A stretch of DNA of 60,486 nucleotides from an uncultured Saprospiraceae bacterium (GTDB lineage Bacteria; Bacteroidota; Bacteroidia; Chitinophagales; Saprospiraceae), in the NCBI GenBank assembly GCA_938003955.1, contig CALKXE010000067.1, positions 1-60,486 of the forward strand, in the 5' to 3' direction. Both the position numbers and the translations under genes were made by a program. The notes under the pieces were generated by a model. It was not told the DNA's origin. It did not search any database and saw only the letters and a program-made list of their open reading frames with translations. Position 1 is the first letter of the stretch, and each line of letters starts with the position of its first letter. Below, in pieces: positions 34,775-44,757 of this stretch.

Positions 34775-36025
34775 ATGGGTTTAGTAGATTTATTAAAGAA
34801 AATAGAACCGGACAAGAAGAATAGTCCATTCTTGCATACACTGTATGATGGATTCTTCACATTCGCTTATGCACCTAACACTGTAACAAAAGGTGGTGTG
34901 CATATGAGAGATGGTATGGATCTGAAAAGATTGATGGTTCACGTTGTTCTTGCTATGCAATTGTGTTATGTGTTTGGTACATATAATATGGGACATCAGC
35001 ACTTTGTAGCGGCTGGACAATATTTGGGATTCATCGAAGGGTTTCACTTGAAACTAGTACATGGTTTGATCCATATGTTGCCAATATTTGTGGTAGCACA
35101 CGTTGTGGGTTTAGGTATTGAATTCTGGTTTGCAGCAAAAAAGGGTCATGCTATTGAAGAAGGGTTCCTTGTTTCAGGAGCTTTGATACCATTGATTATG
35201 CCACCGGATGTTCCATTATGGATTCTCGCTGTAGCTGTAGCATTTGCAGTTATCATAGGAAAAGAAGCATTTGGAGGTACAGGAATGAATATTTGGAACG
35301 TAGCTTTATTAGCAAGAGTATTTGTATTCTTTGCTTATCCGACTACTATAGCGGGTGACGAAGTATGGGTTTCTGGTTATAATACATTAGCGGAAGGAAC
35401 ACAAGCTTCATACACATTTGCTCATGGATTATTCAATAGTCTATTTGAGTTTATGGGAGTAGCCACCTTCCAAGAAGCCTCCACACATATAGTTGATGGT
35501 TATAGTGGTGCTACACCATTAGCCTTAGCTTATCAAGGAGGATGGGAAAACGTAACGAATACTTTCTCTCCTGCACAGATGTTTTGGGGAACAATTCCAG
35601 GATCTATAGGTGAGACGAGTAAGCCGCTTATTATAGGTGGAGCGTTATTCTTAATTATTACAAAAGTAGCTAGTTGGAGAATTATGCTGAGTATGCTTAT
35701 TGGAGGAATAACAATGGCTCTGATATTTAATGCTTGGGGAGCGACACCGTTTATGGAAGTACCTTGGTATGGACAGATATACATGGGGTCATTCTTATTT
35801 GCAATGGCATTCATGGCTACTGATCCAGTAACAGCTTCGGGAACGAATACTGGTAAATGGATTTACGGATTCATGATTGGGTTTATAGGAATGATCGTAA
35901 GAGTATTGAATCCGGCATATCCTGAGGGATGGATGCTTGCAATATTGTTTATGAATACGTTTGCACCATTAATTGATCACTACGTGTTAGAGGCTAACAT
36001 GTCTAAAAGAATGAAACATGCATAG
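34775..36025 (+). CDS. nqrB: Na+-NQR subunit B
   Basis: The 416-residue membrane protein is the largest integral subunit and carries riboflavin and a covalent FMN. The flavinylation motif is VDGYSGATPLALA, with FMN expected on the threonine near residue 247. About ten membrane helices can be seen, and GKEAFGGTGMNIWNVALLAR is a conserved loop. The N-terminus is cytoplasmic (MGLVDLLKKIEPDKKNSPF). The gene ends 8 nt inside nqrC (ATGCATAG), so these two are coupled. The flavin transferase ApbE that attaches FMN is not in this window. Confidence 0.95.
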   Translation: MGLVDLLKKIEPDKKNSPFLHTLYDGFFTFAYAPNTVTKGGVHMRDGMDLKRLMVHVVLAMQLCYVFGTYNMGHQHFVAAGQYLGFIEGFHLKLVHGLIHMLPIFVVAHVVGLGIEFWFAAKKGHAIEEGFLVSGALIPLIMPPDVPLWILAVAVAFAVIIGKEAFGGTGMNIWNVALLARVFVFFAYPTTIAGDEVWVSGYNTLAEGTQASYTFAHGLFNSLFEFMGVATFQEASTHIVDGYSGATPLALAYQGGWENVTNTFSPAQMFWGTIPGSIGETSKPLIIGGALFLIITKVASWRIMLSMLIGGITMALIFNAWGATPFMEVPWYGQIYMGSFLFAMAFMATDPVTASGTNTGKWIYGFMIGFIGMIVRVLNPAYPEGWMLAILFMNTFAPLIDHYVLEANMSKRMKHA

Positions 36026-36764
36026 TACAAATCAAATCATAAGATTCGTCTTGATTATGACTTCGCTAGTTGCGCTAGTTTTATCATTGATGTATACAGG
36101 ATTAAAAGGAACACATGAACTCAACGAAGCTATCTATGCTAAGAAAGCAATACTAGCTGCCGTTCAAAATAAGTTGGGTATAGATGCAAGTTCTCTTCCT
36201 GTCGAAGAAGTTCAAGAAATATTTGACAGTAGTATCAAACAGGAAGTGTATGATATGAAAGGTAATCTACTAACTCCTGCGCAAGTAGAAGCTTCAGGTT
36301 ACAAGGGAGGATTAGCGGAAAATGTTGATATCAACAAAGAAGCTAAAAAACCAGAATCAGAAAGAATATTACCAATGTACAAGTTTAAAGATGGTGACAA
36401 TGAGTTTACTATTTTGTCTGTGCAAGGAAAAGGACTTTGGGATGTTATCTGGGGGAATATCGCTTTAGAGAAAGATATGAAGACAATAGCTGGTGTTGAT
36501 TTTGATCACAAAGGTGAGACTCCAGGTCTTGGTGCTGAGATTAAGGACAATAAAGCATGGAAGAAGCAGTTTGTAGGTAAGTCAATATATGATGCCGCTG
36601 GAAATTTTACAGGCGTTGCTGTAATCAAAGGTGGGGCTAAGGAGCCAACATGGCAAGTTGATGGTATTTCTGGAGCTACAATAACAGCTGATGGAGTAGG
36701 AGAGATGTTGAAAAGAGGATTGAACTATTATGGTCCTGTTCTTGATAAAATGAAGAAGTCTTAA
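36018..36764 (+). CDS. nqrC: Na+-NQR subunit C
   Basis: The 248-residue subunit has one N-terminal membrane helix (IIRFVLIMTSLVALVLSLMY) and a periplasmic FMN-binding domain. The covalent FMN site is DGISGATITADGV, with the threonine near residue 221. Electrons pass through this flavin between NqrF/NqrD-E and NqrB. It overlaps nqrB by 8 nt and is followed by nqrD after 71 bp. Confidence 0.95.
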   Translation: MHSTNQIIRFVLIMTSLVALVLSLMYTGLKGTHELNEAIYAKKAILAAVQNKLGIDASSLPVEEVQEIFDSSIKQEVYDMKGNLLTPAQVEASGYKGGLAENVDINKEAKKPESERILPMYKFKDGDNEFTILSVQGKGLWDVIWGNIALEKDMKTIAGVDFDHKGETPGLGAEIKDNKAWKKQFVGKSIYDAAGNFTGVAVIKGGAKEPTWQVDGISGATITADGVGEMLKRGLNYYGPVLDKMKKS

Positions 36765-36835
36765 AACAGACTATTATTAATTGATCTTAATATTTGCAGT
36801 TTTATAGCTGCATTCAGATAATAAAAATAAATATA

Positions 36836-37531
36836 ATGGCACAAGCACAAGTAGCAGCAAAACAATCCTCAATTGGATTTGGAAAAGCTGAAAGAAAATT
36901 ACTTACAGATCCATTAGATAGTAACAACCCGGTAACTGTTCAAGTACTTGGTATATGTTCTGCACTTGCAGTAACAACAGGTATGAAGAATGCCTTAGTT
37001 ATGGCAATAGCTGTAGTTTTCGTGACGATGTTTTCTAACATGATAACATCTGCATTGAGAAACTCTATCCCTAAAGCGGTAAGAATGATTGTTCAGTTAA
37101 TCATCATTGCAACATTGGTAACAATAGTAGAGCTTACGTTGAAAGCTGTAGCATTTGATAGTTATAAGCAACTGTCAGTATTTATCGGATTGATCATTAC
37201 GAATTGTATAGTAATGGGACGTTTGGAAGCATTCGCTATGGCTAACGGGCCATACAAATCTATGTTGGATGGTATTGGTAACGGAGTAGGTTATGGTATT
37301 ATCTTATTGATGGTCGCATTCGTCAGAGAGCTTTTCGGTAAAGGAGAATTGTTCGGTGCTAAGATTATTGGAAATACACCAGAGTATCTTCTTGACACAA
37401 CTACAACATGGGGACTAGGATGGTATGCAAACAATAACTTGATGGTATTATTCCCTTCTGCAATGTTTGTAATCGGAGCGATAATATGGGCTCACAGAGC
37501 ATGGAATCCATCATTAGTTGATGTATCGTAA
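36836..37531 (+). CDS. nqrD: Na+-NQR subunit D
   Basis: The 231-residue membrane subunit has six helices and, together with NqrE, holds an iron centre in the membrane between conserved Cys residues (VLGICSALAVTTGMKNALVM and FIGLIITNCIVMGRLEAFAM). Homology with RnfE-type subunits is evident. The open frame begins at 36794, but the family N-terminus and an A-rich leader favour the ATG at 36836. It is the fourth gene of the operon. Confidence 0.94.
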   Translation: MAQAQVAAKQSSIGFGKAERKLLTDPLDSNNPVTVQVLGICSALAVTTGMKNALVMAIAVVFVTMFSNMITSALRNSIPKAVRMIVQLIIIATLVTIVELTLKAVAFDSYKQLSVFIGLIITNCIVMGRLEAFAMANGPYKSMLDGIGNGVGYGIILLMVAFVRELFGKGELFGAKIIGNTPEYLLDTTTTWGLGWYANNNLMVLFPSAMFVIGAIIWAHRAWNPSLVDVS

Positions 37532-37584
37532 TTAGAATTAAAAATTAGATCTGTTTTTTAACAGTAACTATAAATAAATATAAA

Positions 37585-38187
37585 ATGGGAGAGTTATTAA
37601 ATATATTCATAAAGTCAGCGTTCATCGAGAACTTGGCTTTATCATACTTCCTTGGGATGTGTTCTTACTTAGCTGTATCTAAGACTGTAAAGACTGCATT
37701 TGGACTTGGGCTAGCTGTAATATTCGTATTAGGTATTACTATGCCTATCAACTGGGTAATCAATAATTACCTATTATCTGAAACAGGACTGTTTCAGACT
37801 GATCTTACATTCTTAAGATTGATCTTATTCATAGCCGTTATTGCATCAATGGTGCAGTTAGTAGAAATGGTAGTAGAGAAATTCTCGCCATCTTTATATA
37901 ACTCGCTAGGGATATTTTTGCCATTAATAACTGTAAACTGTGCGATCTTAGGTGGATCATTATTTATGGTGTCAAAAGAATACAACTTTATGGAGTCTGT
38001 TTCGTTTGGTTTGGGAGGAGGATTTGGTTGGTTCTTAGCGATTATTGCGATTGCTGCGATTAGAGAAAAAATCAAATACAGTCAAGTACCTCCAGCGTTA
38101 AGAGGACTAGGAATGGCTTTTATGCTGACTGGCCTTATGGGACTAGCATTCATGAGTTTGATGGGAATTGATCCGAGTGCATTTTAA
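37585..38187 (+). CDS. nqrE: Na+-NQR subunit E
   Basis: The 200-residue membrane subunit is the mirror partner of NqrD. It has six helices, with a Cys in [20 protein letters not shown] and another in [16 protein letters not shown]; these supply ligands for the membrane iron centre. Length and start ([20 protein letters not shown]) are standard. It lies 53 bp after nqrD and 71 bp before nqrF. Confidence 0.95.
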   Translation: MGELLNIFIKSAFIENLALSYFLGMCSYLAVSKTVKTAFGLGLAVIFVLGITMPINWVINNYLLSETGLFQTDLTFLRLILFIAVIASMVQLVEMVVEKFSPSLYNSLGIFLPLITVNCAILGGSLFMVSKEYNFMESVSFGLGGGFGWFLAIIAIAAIREKIKYSQVPPALRGLGMAFMLTGLMGLAFMSLMGIDPSAF

Positions 38188-38258
38188 GCAAAAGAAGAAA
38201 GTACACCTAAAATAAATAGTTAGATGTACTACCTAAATAAAAACATAAACATAAAAAC

Positions 38259-39608
38259 ATGTTAATGATAACACTACTTTCTTTCATGACCATAGCTTGG
38301 GCACTTTTAGTGTTCTGTGGTGTGATTTTACTATTGTCGTCAATGTTGATCTATGCCAGGAAGCAGCTTATGCCCCAAGGCGATGTACAGATCATAGTGA
38401 ACGGTGATAAAGAGAATCCAATGATCGTTCAACCTGGGCAGACATTGTTGTCTGCGCTTTCTGATAAAAACATATTCTTACCATCTGCTTGTGGTGGTGG
38501 TGGTACTTGTGCTATGTGCGAGTGTCATGTACATGATGGAGGTGGTGATATACTGCCTACTGAAATGGATCACATGTCTCGTAAAGAGGCTGCGGAGGGC
38601 AAAAGATTAGCTTGTCAAGTAAAAGTGAGACAAGACATGGATATCAGTATTCCAGAAGAAATCTTTGGTATCAAAAAATGGGAATGTGAAGTTGTATCTA
38701 ATTACAACGTTGCAACATTTATCAAGGAATTCATCGTGCGATTACCAGCTGGCGAAACATTAGATTTCGAAGCGGGTGGTTATATACAAGTTGATGTACC
38801 AGAGATTACTGTTGAATATAAAGACATGAATATTGATGCTCATCCAAAGTATCATGATTCACTTGATAAGTTCCAGAAAGATTGGGAGAAATTCAAGATG
38901 TTTGGTCTTACAATGAAAAATGAAGAAGAGGTTTTTAGAGCTTACTCAATGTCTAATCACCCTGCAGAAGGAGATATTGTTTCTTTGACAATCAGAATTG
39001 CGACGCCACCTTTCAAATGGGGTAAGAATGCTGACGGTTCAAGAAAATGGGAAGGATACGAAGATATCAATCCAGGAATATGTTCATCTTATGTATTTGG
39101 ATGTAAGCCAGGTGATAAAGTAACTATTTCTGGTCCTTATGGAGAATTCTTTATCAAGCCAACACAGAACGAAATGTTGTATGTAGGTGGAGGAGCAGGA
39201 ATGGCACCGATGAGATCTCACTTGTATCACTTATTTCACACATTGAAAACGGGTAGAAAAGTTACATTCTTCTATGGTGGTAGAACGAAGCAAGAGTTAT
39301 TCTATGTAGAAGAATTTAGACAAATCGAAAAAGAATTTCCAAACTTTAGATTTGCGATTGCACTAGATAATCCATTGCCTGAGGATAACTGGACACTAAA
39401 AGAAGATTTAGATGATCCAAATAATGACGGGTTTAAAGGATATGTTCACAACGTTGTAATTGACGAATTCTTGAAGAAGCATGATGCTCCTGAAGAGTTA
39501 GAGTTATACTTCTGTGGACCTCCAATGATGAATCAATCAGTTATCAAAATGGCTGATGATTGGGGGATTCCTGAAGAGAATGTAGCCTTTGATGATTTCG
39601 GAGGATAA
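38259..39608 (+). CDS. nqrF: Na+-NQR subunit F (NADH dehydrogenase, FAD and 2Fe-2S)
   Basis: The 449-residue subunit is the NADH entry point. After an N-terminal membrane helix comes a 2Fe-2S ferredoxin domain with ligands Cys78, Cys84, Cys87 and Cys119 (ACGGGGTCAMC and RLACQV). The FAD domain has FRAYSMSNHPAE, the NADH domain has YVGGGAGMAPMRSHLYHL, and the C-terminus has the family signature FCGPPMMNQSVIKM and ending FDDFGG. It closes the operon, and a terminator follows at 39664. Together the six genes form a complete Na+-NQR. Confidence 0.96.
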   Translation: MLMITLLSFMTIAWALLVFCGVILLLSSMLIYARKQLMPQGDVQIIVNGDKENPMIVQPGQTLLSALSDKNIFLPSACGGGGTCAMCECHVHDGGGDILPTEMDHMSRKEAAEGKRLACQVKVRQDMDISIPEEIFGIKKWECEVVSNYNVATFIKEFIVRLPAGETLDFEAGGYIQVDVPEITVEYKDMNIDAHPKYHDSLDKFQKDWEKFKMFGLTMKNEEEVFRAYSMSNHPAEGDIVSLTIRIATPPFKWGKNADGSRKWEGYEDINPGICSSYVFGCKPGDKVTISGPYGEFFIKPTQNEMLYVGGGAGMAPMRSHLYHLFHTLKTGRKVTFFYGGRTKQELFYVEEFRQIEKEFPNFRFAIALDNPLPEDNWTLKEDLDDPNNDGFKGYVHNVVIDEFLKKHDAPEELELYFCGPPMMNQSVIKMADDWGIPEENVAFDDFGG

Positions 39609-39663
39609 AATTAGAATACAAATTTAGAATTCCTGTTTTGGAATTTATGATTTTGAAAATATA

Positions 39664-39705
39664 GAATGCCCGAGTGTCTTTGATGCTTGGGCATTTTTTA
39701 TTTTA
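39664..39705 (+). terminator. Terminator of the nqr operon
   Basis: ATGCCCGAG pairs with CTTGGGCAT (one G-U pair) around an 11-base loop and is followed by TTTTTATTTT. It lies about 58 bp after the nqrF stop codon. Confidence 0.8.
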
Positions 39706-39799
39706 GCAACTATTTTTTAAGACATTGAAAAATTAATCTTTTATACAATTAAACAAAAAATCTACTTAACTTGAACTTCCAACAATTCTGAAATTTACA

Positions 39800-42700
39800 A
39801 TGGTAGATATACTGTCTGATTCTAAGTATTTGAATATTCTCAAAGCTCATGCTAGTAAGTATGGAGAGGATATTGATCAAGTTACCAAAGAGGCAGAATC
39901 TTATCTGAAAGAATTGTATACCGAGCAAAATCCACTTGTTCATTCTTTAGCCGTTCATGCGTCTCAATATATACTAAGTCGAGGTTATGAGCGGACGATA
40001 GACACTAATCCAGAAGAAGTAAAGGAGTTAGCAAAGATCATGAGAAGACATCCTGTAGCCTTCGTAATGACCCATAAGACATACATTGATATGATGGTTC
40101 TAGCGATTGCGTTGGCTCGTCATGGATTACCGATTCCACATATTTTTGCGGGGATCAATATGAGCTTTTTTGGGTTAGGGGATATTGGACGAAAGTCAGG
40201 AGCTATTTTTATCCGAAGATCATTTAAGGATAATCCTCTTTATAAGGCAGTGCTTCGATTTTTTATTCTGCATTTGGTAGATAAGAATAAGCACTTTATG
40301 TGGGCTATAGAAGGCACAAGATCTAGAACAGGCAAGTTGGTCTGGCCGAAGATGGGAATACTGAAATACATAGCTGAAGCGGATACGAAATCTAGAAATG
40401 AAGTCAAGTATATTCCTGTTTCTATCGTCTATGATTTAATTCCTGATGTAGATCAGATGGTCAAGGAGGGAAGAGGTGCGGAAAAGTCAAAAGAAAGTTT
40501 TGCTTGGTTCATGCAGTATGTGAAAAACATGGGTGATGATTTTGGAAAGATCAGTATTCGATTTTCTGAACCTGTGGATATGTTGGGAGAATCAAAAGTA
40601 GATACCTCAGTGCATAGGATGGGGGATAAGCCTAAACTTCCTAAGTTTGCTTTTAATCTAGTGCACGGTATTAATAATGTAACGCCAGTTACTACTGGGT
40701 CATTAATCTTTACTTCCTTGTTGAGTCAATTTGCACTTACTAAGTCTCAATTAGAATCTTCGGTGGTAGAGTTAATGGAATTGATAGAAAATCACAAGGC
40801 AGATGCATTGGTTGAAAGAGGGAAGCCATTAAGTCAAAGTATACAATCTGCACTTAATCGTTTCATTAAATCTGGGATGGTTAGAAAGATAGGATCTGGA
40901 CATACTACAAAGTATTCGATTATACCTGAGAAATACCTTGCGGCTACTTATTATGCAAATATGAGTGTGCACTATCTATATCACCGAGCATTCATTGAAT
41001 TAGCACTAGTTAAGCTCCAAAAATCTAAGTCTAAATATAGATTACGATTGTTTTGGGAAGAGATAATGGCCCTTAGAGATTTATTTAAGTTTGAATTTTT
41101 CTATTCTAATAAATTAGATTTTACAGACGAAATAGAAAAGGATCTAGGCTACTTTCATGAAGATTGGGCTAATATATTAAAGAATGATAAAGTCAAGCCG
41201 CTTTCGCTTATAGAAGGTAAAAACATACTCTTATCGCAGACTGTTTTATCTACATACATAGAAGCTTACAAAGTGGTAGGAGAATGCTTAGTAAATAGAG
41301 AATCTGGTGTTTTATACAATGAGTCAGAACTTCTAGATGAGTGTTTGTTTCTAGGTGAAGAAATGCATTGGATGGGTAAGATTCATCGTGTAGATTCAGT
41401 ATCAAAACCATTTATACAAAACGGTATTAGGCTAGCTGTCAATAAAGGATTAATTACAGTCGATGGAACGGTAGATAAAAAGGGAGTAAAGCAATGGATA
41501 TCATACTTGGAAGATTTGACCAAGCGTATTTACGAATTGCAATCGTTTGTCAAAAAAGTAAAGGAAAAGAATAAGAACTTAGCCCATATAGATAGAAACA
41601 TAATCCCAGGATCTAAGACTGAAAGTGTAACGAGTGCTATATTAGAAGGCGAAAGCGGTGCACATATAGGTGCGTTCTTCGATCTTGATAGAACCTTAAT
41701 TAGTGGCTTCTCTGCTAAGGAGTTTTTCCAAAGTAGATTGTACAGTGGTAAGATGTCTAGAAAGGAAATACTCGCTCAGTTCAATGGAGTAATGGTATAT
41801 GCTTTGGGCAATAGAAATTTTGCTGGATTAGCGGCAATAAGCGCACAGGGGATAAACGGATTAGATGAAAAGACATTTATTGAAGTTGGTGAAGAAGTAT
41901 ACTTAAAACATCTTGCATCAGAGATATATCCAGAATCAAGAGCATTGGTAGAGGCACATTTTGCGATGGGACATACGGTAGCAATAATTTCTGCGGCTAC
42001 GCCTTATCAAGTAAATCCTGTTGCTAGAGATTTGGGAATAGAGCATATAATGTGCACTCAAATGGAAGTCGTCAAAGGTAAGTTTACTGGTAAGATAGTC
42101 GAACCAGCTTGTTGGGGAGAAGGGAAAGCATATGCAGCTAATCAATTGGCTGAAAAACATCTGTTAGATATGTCGAAAAGTCATTTCTATACAGACAGTG
42201 CTGAAGATCTTCCACTTCTGGAGATTGTAGGTCATCCGCATCCAATAAATCCTGATGCAGAATTATCTAAAATAGCATTTGAGAACGACTGGGCAATAGC
42301 TAGGTTTAATGATGAGAAAAGACCGGGTGTATCTAACTTAGTGCGTACAGGTTTAGCAATTAGTTCCCTGATACCTGCAACGATTGCGGGTGTTCTTTCA
42401 GGAACATTGTCGATGTCTCATAAAGACGGGATTAATTCTATGATGTCAGCTATAGGAGACTTTGGATGCTTGGTTGCAGGTATCAAAATGGTCGTGAAAG
42501 GGGAAGAGCATATCTGGAAACATAGACCTGCAGTATTTATATTTAACCATCAAAGTAATGTTGATCTTCTTATCATGGCGAAGCTACTAAGGAGAGATGC
42601 TGTGGCTATCGCAAAGAAAGAACTGAAACTATCTCCTGTCGGTCCATTATTTATGGCGGCTGGCGTGATTTTCATAGATAGAGGAGATAAGAATAAGGCA

Positions 42701-43030
42701 ATAGAGGCTATGGCGCCAGCTATAGAAGCGTTGAGAAATGGAACATCAGTAGGCTTAGCTCCAGAGGGAACGAGAAGTAAAGACTATGGTTTAGGGGTTT
42801 TCAAGAAAGGAGCATTCCATCTTGCTATGCAAGCGGGAGTGCCTATTGTCCCAATAATAATTAAGAATGCTCATGATGTTATGCCTAAAGGATCTAATTT
42901 TATAAAACCTTCAGTTGTGGAAGTCGTAGTCCAACCGGCAGTGAAAACTGATAAATGGAAAGTTGCAGATTTAGATAAACACATTGCAAAGATCAGAAAA
43001 GGATACTTGAAAGAATTGGGGCAGGAATAA
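39800..43030 (+). CDS. Three-domain glycerolipid enzyme: PlsB-like, HAD phosphatase, PlsC-like
   Basis: The 1076-residue protein joins three catalytic modules. Residues of about 80-290 are a glycerol-3-phosphate acyltransferase of the PlsB type (His92-Asp97 in THKTYID, SGAIFIRRSF, and Glu171 in EGTRSRTGKL). A helical region follows. Residues of about 620-830 are a HAD-IB phosphatase (Asp628 and Asp630 in FFDLDRTLISG, IISAATPYQ, YTDSAEDLPLLE). Residues of about 890-1070 are a 1-acyl-glycerol-3-phosphate acyltransferase (His917-Asp922 in NHQSNVD, FIDRGDK, Glu989 in EGTRSK). It could carry out both acylations of glycerol 3-phosphate; the HAD substrate is unknown. HAD-PlsC fusions are known in actinobacteria; the added PlsB half is less usual. 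It is a single gene. Confidence 0.88.
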   Translation: MVDILSDSKYLNILKAHASKYGEDIDQVTKEAESYLKELYTEQNPLVHSLAVHASQYILSRGYERTIDTNPEEVKELAKIMRRHPVAFVMTHKTYIDMMVLAIALARHGLPIPHIFAGINMSFFGLGDIGRKSGAIFIRRSFKDNPLYKAVLRFFILHLVDKNKHFMWAIEGTRSRTGKLVWPKMGILKYIAEADTKSRNEVKYIPVSIVYDLIPDVDQMVKEGRGAEKSKESFAWFMQYVKNMGDDFGKISIRFSEPVDMLGESKVDTSVHRMGDKPKLPKFAFNLVHGINNVTPVTTGSLIFTSLLSQFALTKSQLESSVVELMELIENHKADALVERGKPLSQSIQSALNRFIKSGMVRKIGSGHTTKYSIIPEKYLAATYYANMSVHYLYHRAFIELALVKLQKSKSKYRLRLFWEEIMALRDLFKFEFFYSNKLDFTDEIEKDLGYFHEDWANILKNDKVKPLSLIEGKNILLSQTVLSTYIEAYKVVGECLVNRESGVLYNESELLDECLFLGEEMHWMGKIHRVDSVSKPFIQNGIRLAVNKGLITVDGTVDKKGVKQWISYLEDLTKRIYELQSFVKKVKEKNKNLAHIDRNIIPGSKTESVTSAILEGESGAHIGAFFDLDRTLISGFSAKEFFQSRLYSGKMSRKEILAQFNGVMVYALGNRNFAGLAAISAQGINGLDEKTFIEVGEEVYLKHLASEIYPESRALVEAHFAMGHTVAIISAATPYQVNPVARDLGIEHIMCTQMEVVKGKFTGKIVEPACWGEGKAYAANQLAEKHLLDMSKSHFYTDSAEDLPLLEIVGHPHPINPDAELSKIAFENDWAIARFNDEKRPGVSNLVRTGLAISSLIPATIAGVLSGTLSMSHKDGINSMMSAIGDFGCLVAGIKMVVKGEEHIWKHRPAVFIFNHQSNVDLLIMAKLLRRDAVAIAKKELKLSPVGPLFMAAGVIFIDRGDKNKAIEAMAPAIEALRNGTSVGLAPEGTRSKDYGLGVFKKGAFHLAMQAGVPIVPIIIKNAHDVMPKGSNFIKPSVVEVVVQPAVKTDKWKVADLDKHIAKIRKGYLKELGQE

Positions 43031-43120
43031 ATCTTACCATATTAGTAAATAGGATGCTATAAATATTTTGAAAAATATCTATATTGGGTATAAATTATTA
43101 ATAAATAAAAACTAATAAAT

Positions 43121-43981
43121 ATGAAAACAATAATTACAAGTATTGCTTTTTCTATCTTTTCTTTAACTGCTGTTTTTGGTCAAAACGACGTAAGTTTTAA
43201 TGCTGGGGAAAATTGGATTGGTTACATGAATGTATTTAATCTTGGAGGGGGATATGAATTTGGTTCTGCATGGGATGTAGCGGAATTAAAATCTTCGTTA
43301 GATGCTTCAACGAATACTTTGACCTTGCAACCAAACTTTAATACTTACACTGTCGGTGATGAATATTGGGTAAATGCAACTACTGGAGAGGGTGAAAAAA
43401 ATATGGAAGCAATTACTTTCGTAGAGCCAGGAGCATTTTTTAATGCTACTGATCTTACCTTTTCAGGTGCTGTTGAATCCAATACTTTAGCTGCAGGATT
43501 TTCAGGTAAGTATTTCATCAAAGCTCTTAATCCAAATAATGATTATCAAGACGAACTAGGAGGTGATGGCGTTTTTGATATGCCTGCTAGTGGGAATTTT
43601 TCTGTTACTATACCAGGAGCTTCACTTACACCAGGATTAATAATTCAATATGGATTTAGCATTACGGGAAGAAATTCTAATCCTGATGATGAGGAAGCTC
43701 TAGGTAGAATTGTTATTGGTGCTGGATCTGTAGGATTAGATGACGGAAATAGTTTGAATGCAGACATAAGTGTTTATCCAAACCCTACAAGTGATATTTT
43801 ATTTGTAAAAACGGACGTTGATTTAGCTACGTACAGTATTTCAAATCTTCTAGGACAGACAGTATTAAGTGGTGATTTTACAAGTGGTATCAACGTTTCA
43901 GATTTAACAATAGGTACATATGTTATCGCGTTAAATTCTGAAGAAGGGAGTAAGTTGATAAAGTTTGTTAAAAGCAATTAA
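43121..43981 (+). CDS. T9SS-secreted protein of unknown function
   Basis: The 286-residue product has a signal peptide (MKTIITSIAFSIFSLTAVFG) and a beta-rich central domain of about 180 residues (NAGENWIGYMNVFNLGG) that I do not recognise as a named family, though several aromatic residues suggest ligand binding. The C-terminal 75 residues are a type A sorting domain, starting VYPNPTSDILFVKTD, with LLGQTVLSG and ending KLIKFVKSN. The protein is thus exported by the type IX system and either attached to the surface or released. A bidirectional terminator follows. Confidence 0.8.
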   Translation: MKTIITSIAFSIFSLTAVFGQNDVSFNAGENWIGYMNVFNLGGGYEFGSAWDVAELKSSLDASTNTLTLQPNFNTYTVGDEYWVNATTGEGEKNMEAITFVEPGAFFNATDLTFSGAVESNTLAAGFSGKYFIKALNPNNDYQDELGGDGVFDMPASGNFSVTIPGASLTPGLIIQYGFSITGRNSNPDDEEALGRIVIGAGSVGLDDGNSLNADISVYPNPTSDILFVKTDVDLATYSISNLLGQTVLSGDFTSGINVSDLTIGTYVIALNSEEGSKLIKFVKSN

Positions 43982-44024
43982 TTCATATTCTGGTTCAGAT
44001 ATTAAATTAGGACAGAACGTGTCT

Positions 44025-44063
44025 AAAAAAAAGAGCAATTGATTCTATCAATTGCTCTTTTTT
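44025..44063. terminator. Bidirectional terminator between convergent genes
   Basis: AAAAAAGAGCAATTGAT-TCT-ATCAATTGCTCTTTTTT is a perfect 17-bp inverted repeat with A- and T-tracts on either side. It serves the T9SS cargo gene on plus and the 44090 gene on minus. Confidence 0.92.
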
Positions 44064-44089
44064 AGTTGTAGAAAACAATAAAATATTAT

Positions 44090-44569
44090 TTATGCTTCTT
44101 CCTCTTCTTCCCAGATAATAGGTGTAATCATCTCTAGGTCTAACAATGCAGCCTCTTTAGGGCCTATGCTAAAAAAGCCTAAGAAACCACCAGATGCTTT
44201 AGCGACGTGCTTTGCAAATGATACATAGCTGCTATATAGAGCGGCACCTGATTTTGTCGGGAGTTTAGCTAGTATTGGATTAAGAGCGGTTAGCTTTTCA
44301 GTAACTGTCTTATTCCTTGTCTCCAAATTGGATAAAGAAGTCATGTGATTTTCTAATCTTTCATGGAAGTCTACACCAACTTCTTCGTAGAATCCTGCTA
44401 ATCTTTCAGGCAAGCTATATGATCTAATTTTAGTCACTTTCTCTGCCCACTTAGTCTCATCTTCATTTATATCACCATCAGCACCTGCTATGTATACAGT
44501 AATGAGTGAAATAGCATCTTTGAGTTGATCAAACTCTGAATCTGAAAGTACTTTGAAATATTCTGTCAT
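44090..44569 (-). CDS. TerB-like helical protein of unknown function
   Basis: The 159-residue soluble protein is mostly helical. The segment VYIAGADGDINEDETKWAEK resembles the acidic metal-binding turn of TerB-like domains (A-D-G-x-I-x-x-x-E), so a distant relation to the tellurite-resistance TerB fold is possible. It ends in an acidic tail, WEEEEEA. No other ter gene is present, and I do not infer tellurite resistance. A TATTTTTG promoter box at 44604-44611 precedes it. Confidence 0.6.
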   Translation of the reverse strand: MTEYFKVLSDSEFDQLKDAISLITVYIAGADGDINEDETKWAEKVTKIRSYSLPERLAGFYEEVGVDFHERLENHMTSLSNLETRNKTVTEKLTALNPILAKLPTKSGAALYSSYVSFAKHVAKASGGFLGFFSIGPKEAALLDLEMITPIIWEEEEEA

Positions 44570-44603
44570 GGTAAGATTTTTCTTTTTGTCGTAATTTATT
44601 CTG

Positions 44604-44611
44604 CAAAAATA
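44604..44611 (-). promoter_or_regulatory. -7 box (TATTTTTG) for the 44090 gene
   Basis: Read on minus, TATTTTTGCA fits the extended Bacteroidota -7 consensus, 35 bp upstream of the ATG at 44569. No clear -33 box is seen. Confidence 0.45.
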
Positions 44612-44757
44612 AAATCTTCAGCTTAATAAGTGCGTGTTAGGTTGTTAATTATTTGTGAGAAGATCGATAAATTGACGATATTCCCGAAAAGATTAAGATG
44701 TACTAGTCGAAACAGCTTAATTATATATAATTCTTATAATTTCGCCATCATATAAAT

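Noticed and set aside
44090-44569. Tellurite-resistance function
   Set aside because: Only a short acidic turn resembles TerB and no other ter genes are present.
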